Translations under genes and position numbers: made by a program
Notes under the pieces: model-generated
Database searches by the model: none
Told to the model about the DNA's origin: nothing
What the model saw: the letters and a program-made list of their open reading frames with translations, nothing else
Shown: in pieces, positions 16,801-25,540 of the stretch
Layout of the letters: each line of letters begins with the position of its first letter
Numbering within the stretch: the stretch's first letter is position 1
NCBI RefSeq assembly: GCF_002321025.1
Contig: NZ_DCLL01000033.1
Span: 114,497-178,496 of the forward strand
DNA length: 64,000 nucleotides
Direction: 5' to 3'
Source: Acinetobacter lwoffii
Lineage (GTDB): Bacteria > Pseudomonadota > Gammaproteobacteria > Pseudomonadales > Moraxellaceae

Positions 16801-17304
16801 TTAAAATTCAATCATCTCATTACGAAAACCATCAATTAATTGGGTCAGATCACGATGCCACTCTCTCAATATAGCAGTATCAGGTAACCACGCTTGTGGT
16901 GTCTGTGTGACTTTAATGATGAGATTTGAAGAGGTTTCGTCTTCAGGTTCTGGTGTACTTGGTTCCGGCGCATATTGGCATAAACGGTAGGCGCGCTTCA
17001 GTTCAGCAATGAAACCGCTCTTGGATAAATGTTGCAGCACCGCGACTTCTGGCGAAATTTGGCCTTTGGCCGCCATCAGTTCTTCGATCGATTTTAGCGT
17101 CGGATGAGGATCATTCAGGCGATAGTAACGCACCAGTTCCTGTAAAAATGCTAACAAAGCACCATGCAAATGAAACACAGTCGCTTCACGTTGTGCCTGA
17201 GCCTGTTGTACATGTTCGGTTTGCTCTGCTTGCTGGCAGGATAGACGGGCAAAATACAGTTTTTGATTGGTACGGTCCGCATGATAGCGAGCAACACGGG
17301 TCAT
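16801..17304 (-). CDS. Conserved hypothetical protein, DUF6586-like
   Basis: A 167-residue helical protein. The N-terminus TRVARYHADRTNQKLYFARL strongly resembles a family seen next to topA in pseudomonads (DUF6586 by memory). A Glu/Pro-rich linker near residues 113-124 separates two helical parts. Function unknown; there is no enzymatic motif. Here topA lies about 5 kb further on the same strand, so the link to topA is loose. Start ATG 17304 has a weak AGGAAAT element upstream. Confidence 0.62.
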   Translation of the reverse strand: MTRVARYHADRTNQKLYFARLSCQQAEQTEHVQQAQAQREATVFHLHGALLAFLQELVRYYRLNDPHPTLKSIEELMAAKGQISPEVAVLQHLSKSGFIAELKRAYRLCQYAPEPSTPEPEDETSSNLIIKVTQTPQAWLPDTAILREWHRDLTQLIDGFRNEMIEF

Positions 17305-17462
17305 CGAGATTTCCTAAGGATTAAAACAAATTTTGGCTTTTATAAAGTAAAAGGTTCGTCTGCATTTCGCAATCAAAAGATGTTTAGACTGAATCCATCC
17401 AGCACTGAAATTCAGAGCATTGAGCCCACTGATTAAGTACGGCGATACTAAATTTCAGTCAT

Positions 17463-17494
17463 AAAAAAGGAGCCTATCAAGTGCTCCTTTTTTG
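17463..17494 (-). terminator. RRM protein gene terminator
   Basis: AAAAAAGGAGC and GCTCCTTTTTT form a perfect stem with a nine-base loop; minus-strand T-run present. Confidence 0.85.
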
Positions 17495-17497
17495 AAT

Positions 17498-17749
17498 TTA
17501 AGCCTGAGGCTTATCTTCTGCGGCTTTCACACGGATCCCATGTCCGTGCAGACGCAAAGTGTTCAGGCCTTTAATGGCTTTGACTGCTTCACGGCCATGT
17601 GGCATTTCTACAAAAGCAAAACCTTTTGATTTGCCTGTTGCTGCATCAAGCACCAAAGTACAGGTCTCCACTGTGCCATATTCCTGGAACAGTTTCAGCA
17701 ATTCGGCTTCTGTGACCGTACGTTCTAAATTACGAACTAAAATTTTCAT
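17498..17749 (-). CDS. RNA-recognition-motif RNA-binding protein
   Basis: An 83-residue single-RRM protein. RNP2 is ILVRNL at residues 3-8 and RNP1 is KGFAFVEM at about 42-49, with the aromatic residues that stack on RNA in place. A short KAAEDKPQA tail follows the domain. Such stand-alone RRM proteins in bacteria bind single-stranded RNA and are often cold-induced; the specific targets are unknown. It has its own terminator and an intergenic lead of 83 bases from the helicase gene, so it is likely monocistronic. Confidence 0.9.
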   Translation of the reverse strand: MKILVRNLERTVTEAELLKLFQEYGTVETCTLVLDAATGKSKGFAFVEMPHGREAVKAIKGLNTLRLHGHGIRVKAAEDKPQA

Positions 17750-17832
17750 CTTACAACCTTAAGAAGATAGGCAAAAAATATCAAAAAGCACGCGCCTACT
17801 CTACTTTTTGTATGAAACCACTTTGCTATAGT

Positions 17833-19821
17833 TTAATCGAGATCAATCCCAAAATCTAAATTAATCGACTTGCGTTCAATCAGGGCACTTTTTACAGTTT
17901 GCTGCCGAGTCTTGTAATGGGTTTCTGTGGTGCATAACTGCCGGGTGAGATCATTCAGGAAATAACTTTCGACTTTACGCCCCTGCTCATCGACCGTTTC
18001 CCACGCCCAATGATTCAGGTTCTGTTTGGTCAGAATCAATTCATTTTTTGCCCGGGTCAGCGCCACATACAGCACACGACGCTCTTCTTCGACATCATCA
18101 AAGTCGCCTTGAGCACGTGCATGCGGATAATTCCCCGGCGTGACATTGGCCACATAACAGACATTTTGCTCGGTGCCTTTGGCCGAGTGAATGGTGATTA
18201 AGGTCACCACATCATGATCCGACTGGCGTTCAATTTCCGAGATTGACACCGGATCCAGTACATATTCCTCTAAAAATTCACTCAGCTGCGAATGCTTGGA
18301 GGCCAGCTGTTTGACCAGTTCAAAATCACTCTGGCGACGAGGCCAATCCTTTTTATAGTTTTCCGCCAACTGAGATTCAATCGCCTGAATCGCAAGACCG
18401 ACACAGGCTTGCACTTCGCCTTTGAGCACACTCATCTGCTGCATGATCAGAATGGTTTCTAGCGGAATCTTGCCAAACTGTTCTAATTTCTTTGCAATCT
18501 GATCCATTTCAGGTTCAGCCAATAGCTGCTGTGACAGCTTGCTGGCACCCACATCACCGACACCATTCCACAGGGTTAAGAAACGCATCCAGGCGATATC
18601 ATCCAGCGGATTGGCCACCACCCGCAGCATGCTGAGCAAATCTTTGACATGCGCAGTTTCCAGCAGCTTCATGCCACCAATAAAGCGATACGGTACATTG
18701 GCTGCAATACAGGCCGCTTCAATGTGCCGCGCGGCAAAGCTGGAACGAACCAGCACCATATGCTCGCCCCATTTGCTGCCTTGCAGATAATGACGCTCTT
18801 TAATATCAATCGCGATCCATTTGGCTTCATCAAACTCATTCGGGAAGATATGCATGCGCGGCTTTACACCTTCTCCGCGATACGCTTCCAGACGTTTGTC
18901 ATATTTGATTTCAGACTGATCGAGCAGCCAGTTGGACAGATCCAGAATTTCCTGGGTCGAGCGGTAGTTTTTTTCTAATTTAAAAATCTGCGCATCTGGC
19001 ACACGCTCTTTGAAATGGTGAATATTTTCAAAGTCTGCACCACGAAAGCCATAAATCGACTGCGCATCATCACCGACACAGAACAGGCTGATCCGGTCTT
19101 TGAGTGGTTCCAACAAAGCCCATTGCAATGGATTGGTATCCTGCATTTCATCGACCAGCATATGCCGGCATATGGAAGCGACATAATCTACCAGACCTTC
19201 GGACTGTGCTAGTGCTGTAGCCACTACCGCCAGAATATCGTCATAATCCAGAAAGCTGCGTGCCTGCTTACGTGCTTCATATTCTTTCATGATTTCGGCA
19301 ATCTGGTCTTTGAGAGCCAAATATTCCGGCATCTGTTTTTCTAATGCCAGACTGAGTTTTTGCCGGGTATTCCGTGCAAAGGAATACAAATCACATAATT
19401 CCTGAGGCTTAGGCAAATGATTGGGATTTTTCTTGTCATCACGACCGCGAATCAGGCGGAACATCATCAGCTGATCATCACGATCAATAATCGAAAACTG
19501 TTCCAGACCAAAAGCTTTCGGAATACGGCGCAGCAGATACATACAGAAGGTATGAAAGGTCGAGGCTCGCAGACCTTTGGCCTGGTCACCGAGTGCTAGT
19601 TCGACACGCGCCACAATTTCACTGGCAGCCCGGCGGGTAAAGGTCAGAATCTGAATCTGGTTGGCAGGCACGCCCTGTTCAATCAAGTAAGCTGCGCGTG
19701 CCACGATGGTCTTGGTTTTGCCACAACCTGCCCCGGCCAGCACCAAACTGTGTTTTGCTTCTGTGGTCGCTGCTTGCTTTTGTTGGGGATTTAACTCGTT
19801 GATGAGCTGTGCAAGTGACAT
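17833..19821 (-). CDS. UvrD/Rep-family ATP-dependent DNA helicase
   Basis: A 662-residue superfamily 1A helicase. Motif I is GAGCGKT at residues 30-36, motif Ia ILTFTRRAASEI, motif II LVDEMQDTN, motif III FCVGDDAQSIYGFRGA, motif IV LEKNYRST, motif V ITIHSAKGTEQ and motif VI RRVLYVALTRAK. It resembles Rep/PcrA/UvrD in length but lacks the C-terminal extension of UvrD. It likely unwinds 3'-5' during repair or replication restart. DEMQD replaces the common DEFQD, a tolerated change. Which paralogue it is cannot be decided without the rest of the genome. Confidence 0.93.
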   Translation of the reverse strand: MSLAQLINELNPQQKQAATTEAKHSLVLAGAGCGKTKTIVARAAYLIEQGVPANQIQILTFTRRAASEIVARVELALGDQAKGLRASTFHTFCMYLLRRIPKAFGLEQFSIIDRDDQLMMFRLIRGRDDKKNPNHLPKPQELCDLYSFARNTRQKLSLALEKQMPEYLALKDQIAEIMKEYEARKQARSFLDYDDILAVVATALAQSEGLVDYVASICRHMLVDEMQDTNPLQWALLEPLKDRISLFCVGDDAQSIYGFRGADFENIHHFKERVPDAQIFKLEKNYRSTQEILDLSNWLLDQSEIKYDKRLEAYRGEGVKPRMHIFPNEFDEAKWIAIDIKERHYLQGSKWGEHMVLVRSSFAARHIEAACIAANVPYRFIGGMKLLETAHVKDLLSMLRVVANPLDDIAWMRFLTLWNGVGDVGASKLSQQLLAEPEMDQIAKKLEQFGKIPLETILIMQQMSVLKGEVQACVGLAIQAIESQLAENYKKDWPRRQSDFELVKQLASKHSQLSEFLEEYVLDPVSISEIERQSDHDVVTLITIHSAKGTEQNVCYVANVTPGNYPHARAQGDFDDVEEERRVLYVALTRAKNELILTKQNLNHWAWETVDEQGRKVESYFLNDLTRQLCTTETHYKTRQQTVKSALIERKSINLDFGIDLD

Positions 19822-19889
19822 ACCAAATCATTTCTCGAAAATTCAAAACGAGATCTTATCATAAGCATCTCACCAACATAAAAATTAGG

Positions 19890-20243
19890 CTATTTGTAAA
19901 CTCTAATCGTTTTAGAATTGAGTACCTCATATCTGAGACCGAGTTTTTTGGTCGTCACTTCTAAAAACTCAAGAAAGTTAGAATTACGTAAATGAATTGG
20001 AAATTCATGATCCATATCGATATTTGAATCAATGATGAGCGTGATATTCTTTTCAAGGGCAAGCAAATTTTTTAAAATAACCAGATGCATTTCATCAAAA
20101 TTAAATGACAGCATCCTCGATTGTGAGTTCTGCTGTACAGGATTTTCCCGTAGATAATTGTGCATATTTTCGCGATATGCAGGTTGTGCAAAACTTTGTA
20201 CTGTGATGAGATTCACTACAACGGCCAAGATGATTCTTTTCAT
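19890..20243 (-). CDS. Exported single-domain protein resembling a secretin/TonB STN domain
   Basis: A 117-residue protein from ATG 20243; a longer frame is open but lacks support. A signal peptide covers residues 1-19 (MKRIILAVVVNLITVQSFA). The mature part contains LSFNFDEMHLVILKNLLAL, then ITLIIDSNIDMDHEFPIHL and the closing LGLRYEVLNSKTIRVYK. This order (beta strand, helix, hydrophobic strand, strand, helix, final strand) is the pattern of the STN/secretin N0 domain in PilQ, GspD and FecA-like proteins. Here it stands alone with no barrel. The function is unknown. It follows glycerate kinase by 43 bases. Confidence 0.62.
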   Translation of the reverse strand: MKRIILAVVVNLITVQSFAQPAYRENMHNYLRENPVQQNSQSRMLSFNFDEMHLVILKNLLALEKNITLIIDSNIDMDHEFPIHLRNSNFLEFLEVTTKKLGLRYEVLNSKTIRVYK

Positions 20244-20286
20244 ATTTTCCCTATTTTTATTTTTTAGACAAAGCCAGTACATATAT

Positions 20287-21429
20287 TTATACAATGTTCT
20301 TAAGTGATAGCATTACTTTCTCTACGCTATCCGCTAAATTTTTTTCTGCATTTTTTAAAGCTTCTTCCAAAGGACAATCTGGCGGATTAATACCAATAAT
20401 CTGGCTAAATCCTGACTCAAAAAGATCCTCACCCCCTTCACCGACTAGACCCGCAAAAGCAATCACCGGTTTATTGAAATGTTTTGCAATCTGTGCCACA
20501 CCAAACGGCGTTTTGCCAAATTTGGTTTGAAAATCAATTTTACCTTCACCGGTAAATACATAATTTGCTTGCGCTATTTTCTCGCTAAGTTGAACCTGTT
20601 CAATCATCAGTTCCACCCCGGACCGAATGGAGGCAGCGGTGAATGCCATTAAACCAAAACCCAGTCCACCGGCAGCCCCCGCACTTGCAACATGACGATA
20701 ATCACGGCCAATCTGCCCAGCGACTACCTCAGCAAAATGACTGAGGTTTTGATCCAGCTGCTTGACCATTTCAGACGTTGCCCCTTTCTGTGGTCCAAAG
20801 ATTATCGATGCACCATTTGGCCCACACAACGGATTATTGACATCCGATGCAATGATTATTTCAGTATCTGCTAAACGTGGATCTATTCCAGATAAATCCA
20901 TTGATTTGACCTGATCTAAGTTTCCACCACAGACCTGAATTGACTCTCCCGCATGATTTAGAAACCGTACACCCAGTGCTTGCAGCATGCCCGCACCCGC
21001 ATCATTGGTGACACTGCCACCCAGTCCAACAATGATTTTTTTCACTCCCAAGTCCAATGCCTGTTTGATCATCTCTCCCGTGCCATAAGTTGAAGTGAAC
21101 ATCGGATTACGCTGTAAAGGCTTCAATAAATGAATGCCATTGGCCTTGGCCATTTCAATCACGGCAGTCTGACCTGCATCAACCAAACACCAATAGGTCT
21201 GAATACGTTGCTCAGGTAATGGTCCGGTCACTTCACATGCAATGCTTTGTCCCTTTAAACTTGAAATCATTGCATCGACCGTGCCTTCACCGCCATCGGC
21301 CATCGGTACATAAATGATGTGGGCATCCGGAATGACGTTCTGAATACCGCGTTGCATGGCCTGACAAGCCTGCGCCGCAGACATGCTTTCTTTAAACGAG
21401 TCGGGAGCAAGCACAAAGGTGAGCGGCAT
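20287..21429 (-). CDS. Glycerate 2-kinase (GarK/GlxK family)
   Basis: A 380-residue type-I glycerate kinase that phosphorylates D-glycerate to 2-phosphoglycerate. It starts MPLTFVLAPDSFKESMSA at 21429, where the DSFKES block is the family N-terminus; the extra frame to 21450 begins with TTG and is rejected. Other landmarks are MADGGEGTVDAM, GLGGSVTNDAGAGMLQALG and GAAGGLGFGLMAF. There are no tartronate or glyoxylate genes beside it, so the pathway link is not local. The ribosome binding site is weak (AAAGAT). Confidence 0.93.
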   Translation of the reverse strand: MPLTFVLAPDSFKESMSAAQACQAMQRGIQNVIPDAHIIYVPMADGGEGTVDAMISSLKGQSIACEVTGPLPEQRIQTYWCLVDAGQTAVIEMAKANGIHLLKPLQRNPMFTSTYGTGEMIKQALDLGVKKIIVGLGGSVTNDAGAGMLQALGVRFLNHAGESIQVCGGNLDQVKSMDLSGIDPRLADTEIIIASDVNNPLCGPNGASIIFGPQKGATSEMVKQLDQNLSHFAEVVAGQIGRDYRHVASAGAAGGLGFGLMAFTAASIRSGVELMIEQVQLSEKIAQANYVFTGEGKIDFQTKFGKTPFGVAQIAKHFNKPVIAFAGLVGEGGEDLFESGFSQIIGINPPDCPLEEALKNAEKNLADSVEKVMLSLKNIV

Positions 21430-21494
21430 GGTGTGATCTTTTATCCACAAATGAAGTCTAAATTGTGGATAAATCCAGCAGCATCCACAAGTCT

Positions 21495-22250
21495 TTATTT
21501 CCAGGCCAGTTCAATTGCAGTTATCTCATTAATCAAGGTTTGATTTAAAGATTCTGGCATTTTACTGGTAGTTTGAGAAACCGGGATATATCCTGCCATC
21601 AGCTCTGCTTTGGCTTGCGGAAATAAGGGTTGCTGATCTGGAAATGCATAACCCAGCGGATAAATCGGTTGGCCTGTCGCTAAATCATATTTATCCGAGG
21701 CGCCAAAGGCATGCAGTAATTCATGGACCAAGACAATTTTATTCTGTTCAGTCTGTTGCTTGGATGCAAATAGATTCACCGAACCAATCCGGCCTTTTTG
21801 CAAGGCGGTTGAATGCTTCAATTGCTTGGTCTGCACAGGATCATAGTAATTTAAAAATAGCGTAAGGTTGGCTGAAGGATCTAAACTCTGTCGCTGTTTC
21901 CATGCATAGAACCGGAATTTTAAACTCCATAAAACTGTATTGATGAGCGAAGCCTGCTCAGGGACTTTGGGTGGTAGAACTTGAAGCTCACGGCCTAAAT
22001 TAAAATAAAAATAAGTCGGCTGTCCACGATACTGCTGAGCCGCTTTTTCCAGATATTCCCGTGCTCCATTCAGGTCCTGACTCGACAGTTGCTGGATGTA
22101 TTGCTGTGTGGTCGGTAATCCATCAGCATTAATCGGATGCAGCAACACAATAATCGGCTTTGACCAGTTCTGGTTCTGATCGCGATAGGCATTGACTGCG
22201 ACAATCAATAAGATGATTAATAAAATCAGAATCCGAATCTTTTTCCACAT
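21495..22250 (-). CDS. Membrane-anchored HExxH putative metallopeptidase
   Basis: A 251-residue protein with one N-terminal membrane helix (about residues 5-21, IRILILLIILLIVAVNAY) and a periplasmic domain. Near residue 180 it carries VLVHELLHAFGASDKYD, an HExxHxxG metal-binding motif followed by Asp, which fits a metzincin-like zinc peptidase. No catalytic domain family is recognised beyond this, and peptidase activity is inference. It follows topA on the same strand, with a terminator in between, and lies 65 bases before the glycerate kinase gene. Confidence 0.7.
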   Translation of the reverse strand: MWKKIRILILLIILLIVAVNAYRDQNQNWSKPIIVLLHPINADGLPTTQQYIQQLSSQDLNGAREYLEKAAQQYRGQPTYFYFNLGRELQVLPPKVPEQASLINTVLWSLKFRFYAWKQRQSLDPSANLTLFLNYYDPVQTKQLKHSTALQKGRIGSVNLFASKQQTEQNKIVLVHELLHAFGASDKYDLATGQPIYPLGYAFPDQQPLFPQAKAELMAGYIPVSQTTSKMPESLNQTLINEITAIELAWK

Positions 22251-22301
22251 GGCCCCAAATCAACCTTGATTATTGTTTTTAAAATGAAGATACATCATAA
22301 A

Positions 22302-22332
22302 TAAAAAATGCCGACTTTCGTCAGCATTTTTT
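22302..22332 (-). terminator. topA terminator
   Basis: AAAAAATGCCGAC and GTCAGCATTTTTT form a stem with one G-T pair and a four-base loop, just after the topA stop. Confidence 0.82.
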
Positions 22333-22345
22333 TGAATCTTAGAGT

Positions 22346-24988
22346 TTAGGCTTCAACCCATTTTCCGTCCTGATAAACCAGAGACCATTTGGTTTGCTTG
22401 CCTTCTGCAGTTTCCGAACCAATATATTGTGACTGGTTCTTACGACTAAATTTTACCAGAGTCAGATTCCCTTCCGGGTCTACATCTGGAGCCTGCAAGA
22501 TAAACTGATACTTTGGATCAAGCTGATCAGCAACAGAACGAATCTCGGCCACCTTCGGTGCACGGGTTTCACGCACTTTCGGGAACTTGCTTGCCGCCAG
22601 GAATAAACCGGCAGCACCATCACGCAATACAAAGAAATCATCATGCTTGGCAGAACGTAAATGCTCCATCTTGATCGGATCCACACGTGGAGGCGCAGGC
22701 TGACCGCTCTTTAAGACTTTACGGGTATTGTCACAGCTGGTACAGGCAAAATACGGACCGAAACGGCCTGTCTTGAGCTGCATTTCCCCATCACATTTAT
22801 CACATGGAATGCTTGGACCATCATAACCTTTAATTTTGAACTCGCCTTCTTCAAGTTCAAAACCACTACAGTCCGGGTTATTCCCACAAATATGCAGTTT
22901 ACGACCACCATCAATCACATAGCTGTCCATGGCAGTTTCACAGATCGGACAACGCTTCTTCGACATCAGGTCAGCAGTTTCCGCGGCCTCATCATCAGAC
23001 AATGCAGCCAGAGACTCCACTGGGGTCAGATTCAAGGTTCCCTTACAACGCTCTTTCGGCGGCAGGTTATAGCCTGAACAACCCAAAAATACGCCTGTGG
23101 TTCCGGTACGAATCTGCATCGGACGCTCACATTCTTTACAATGTACAGCATCCACTTCTACAGGCTGATTGCGGCGCATGCCGTTCTCACCCTGCGCTGT
23201 GGTCAAACGCTGCTTGAAATCGCCATAGAAGCTATCTAATAACTCTTTCCAGTTACGCTCACCATCTGCCACTTTATCCAGCTGACCTTCAAGATCTGCG
23301 GTAAAGGCATAGTTCATCAAGTTGCTAAAGTTTTCATCCAGACGATCGGTGACGATTTCGCCCATCTTCTCGGCATAGAGACGACGGTTATCCAGTTTCA
23401 CATAACCACGATCCTGAATGGTCGAGATAATCGCAGCATAGGTCGATGGACGGCCAATGCCTTTTTTCTCGAGTTCTTTCACCAGTGAGGCTTCGGTAAA
23501 ACGTGCCGGTGGCTTGGTGAAATGTTGAGATGGATCAAGTTTCTCAAGTTTAAGGACTTCACCAACTTTGACCGCAGGCAATAAAATATCGTCATCTGCT
23601 TTATTGGCACCACGCACGCGAGTAAAACCATCAAAAACCAAGGTACGACCTTTAGCTTTCAGTTCCACGCCATTGGCATTCACTAAAATGGTAGAAGACA
23701 GGTATTCCGCCGGAGTCATCTGACAGGCAACAAACTGGCGCCAGATCAGGTCATAGAGACGCTGTGCATCACGCTCAACACCCATCAGACTATCGCCTTT
23801 TAAGCCAACCATAGATGGACGAATGGCCTCATGCGCTTCTTGCGCACCGGCTTTATTGCCATAACGGTTCGGCTTGGCAGGCAAATACTTCTCGCCAAAT
23901 TCAGATTCGATATGCCCACGCACCATATTCACCGCATCATCACTCAAGAATGTCGAGTCGGTACGCATGTAAGTAATGAAACCGGCTTCATACAGGCGCT
24001 GCGCCAGCATCATGGTTTTCTTCACAGAAAAACCGAGACGGGTACTGGCTGCCTGTTGTAGCGTTGAGGTGATATAGGGTGCGCTTGGATTAACCTTGGT
24101 TGGCTTATCTTCACGTGCAGAAACCGTATAATCCGCATCTTTGATCAGGTTTAATAAGGCATCAGTTTCGTCTTTGTTGCGCAGTTTGAGCGTCTTGCCA
24201 TTTTGCTTGACCGCTTCGAGACGGATATCATCTTTTTTCGATTTGGTATCGGCAAACACCTGCCAGTATTCTTCAGGAATGAAGGCACGAATTTCACGTT
24301 CACGCTCGACCACCAGCTTCACCGCAACCGACTGTACCCTACCTGCGGACAGACCACGGGCAATCTTTTCCCAAAGCAATGGCGAAATCATAAAGCCCAC
24401 GACACGATCCAGGAAACGGCGTGCCTGCTGCGCATTGACTTTATTGGTATCCAGACGTGACGGATGCTTAAAGGCATCCTGAATCGCGTTTTTGGTAATT
24501 TCGTTAAAGACCACACGCTGATAACGCGAATCATCGCCGCCAATGACTTCTTTTAAATGCCAGGCAATTGCTTCTCCTTCCCTGTCCATATCCGTTGCCA
24601 GATAGACTTCATCGACTTGCGATGCCAGTTTTTTCAGCTCGGCAACTACATGTTCTTTGCCAGGAAGGACTTCGTATTTGGCTTTCCAGTCATGTTCCGG
24701 ATCGACACCCATGCGATTAATCAACGCATTCTGTGATTTTTCAGCTTTTTCTGCATCCGTCAGTTTGGTACGTGTCGCCGGTTTTTTCTCTGTCGATTTT
24801 GCAGAACCGCCTGTCGGCAAGTCACGCACATGACCCACTGATGATTTTACGATGTAGTTCGGACCAAGGTACTTATTGATTGTTTTCGCTTTTGCAGGCG
24901 ACTCCACAATCACTAGGGCACGCTTGCTTCCAGCGTCGGGAGACTTCGCTGTGCTGCTTTTTGATGTGGACCGAGGAGCGTTCGCCAT
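22346..24988 (-). CDS. topA: DNA topoisomerase I TopA
   Basis: An 880-residue type IA topoisomerase that relaxes negative supercoils. The Toprim domain opens ALVIVESPAKAKTINKYLG at about residue 25 and has YLATDMDREGEAIAWHL. The active-site tyrosine lies in GFITYMRTDST. Three C-terminal four-cysteine zinc ribbons follow (CKEC...CKG, CPIC...CSG, CDKC...CDN), then a basic tail. The length is close to E. coli TopA (865). The first 24 residues are a low-complexity Ser/Lys extension. Confidence 0.97.
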   Translation of the reverse strand: MANAPRSTSKSSTAKSPDAGSKRALVIVESPAKAKTINKYLGPNYIVKSSVGHVRDLPTGGSAKSTEKKPATRTKLTDAEKAEKSQNALINRMGVDPEHDWKAKYEVLPGKEHVVAELKKLASQVDEVYLATDMDREGEAIAWHLKEVIGGDDSRYQRVVFNEITKNAIQDAFKHPSRLDTNKVNAQQARRFLDRVVGFMISPLLWEKIARGLSAGRVQSVAVKLVVEREREIRAFIPEEYWQVFADTKSKKDDIRLEAVKQNGKTLKLRNKDETDALLNLIKDADYTVSAREDKPTKVNPSAPYITSTLQQAASTRLGFSVKKTMMLAQRLYEAGFITYMRTDSTFLSDDAVNMVRGHIESEFGEKYLPAKPNRYGNKAGAQEAHEAIRPSMVGLKGDSLMGVERDAQRLYDLIWRQFVACQMTPAEYLSSTILVNANGVELKAKGRTLVFDGFTRVRGANKADDDILLPAVKVGEVLKLEKLDPSQHFTKPPARFTEASLVKELEKKGIGRPSTYAAIISTIQDRGYVKLDNRRLYAEKMGEIVTDRLDENFSNLMNYAFTADLEGQLDKVADGERNWKELLDSFYGDFKQRLTTAQGENGMRRNQPVEVDAVHCKECERPMQIRTGTTGVFLGCSGYNLPPKERCKGTLNLTPVESLAALSDDEAAETADLMSKKRCPICETAMDSYVIDGGRKLHICGNNPDCSGFELEEGEFKIKGYDGPSIPCDKCDGEMQLKTGRFGPYFACTSCDNTRKVLKSGQPAPPRVDPIKMEHLRSAKHDDFFVLRDGAAGLFLAASKFPKVRETRAPKVAEIRSVADQLDPKYQFILQAPDVDPEGNLTLVKFSRKNQSQYIGSETAEGKQTKWSLVYQDGKWVEA

Positions 24989-25020
24989 AATTAACCGTTA
25001 ATCCTGTATATTCTAAAAAA

Positions 25021-25470
25021 TTAAAGTTCAGCCAAAGCGTGTAACAGCGCTTTGATGTCGTCGAGTTGGGTCGCTCTTAAATCAGCTTCTTCATCCCAAT
25101 ACAGTCCAACACAGTTTGCCTGCATATCAATAGCATAAATGCCTTTTAATGCAATGGGAAAATCTTTAAATTTCTCATCACCCTGCACGATTTCGAGTTT
25201 ATTATCGACCACACGGGCGCGCATCAAGGGCAAACGCGCATCTGGCATCAGCACACTGTAGTACGCGACCATACTGGCCCGACTTTCAGTCGCCTTCGGG
25301 ATTTTGGTCCAGTCCGGTGCCACCACCAGACGTGGATGCAAACCCATTTTACGGGCTTTGTCACGCATCAGGCCCAAAGCTTTTTCCCGGGGACTTACAC
25401 GCAACCCGAAAATCGACCCTATGACGAAAATGATGATGACCACCGTCACCCAGATTCCAGTGTTTTCCAT
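25021..25470 (-). CDS. Membrane-anchored conserved hypothetical protein next to topA
   Basis: A 149-residue protein with a single N-terminal helix (residues 6-23) followed by a basic LRVSPREKALGLMRDKARKMG segment and a soluble domain. Similar proteins, with the same SPRE..L..LR..AR..GL pattern after a helix, occur beside topA in pseudomonads. The domain contains YYSVLMPDARLP and ends DIKALLHALAEL. No function is known. It lies 32 bases ahead of topA and probably shares its transcript. Confidence 0.75.
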   Translation of the reverse strand: MENTGIWVTVVIIIFVIGSIFGLRVSPREKALGLMRDKARKMGLHPRLVVAPDWTKIPKATESRASMVAYYSVLMPDARLPLMRARVVDNKLEIVQGDEKFKDFPIALKGIYAIDMQANCVGLYWDEEADLRATQLDDIKALLHALAEL

Positions 25471-25540
25471 AGTTCAACCTTTATGTTCTATTATTAGAGT
25501 TGCATAAGCACAATATAAAACGCAAGTTTGCACGATAAAA

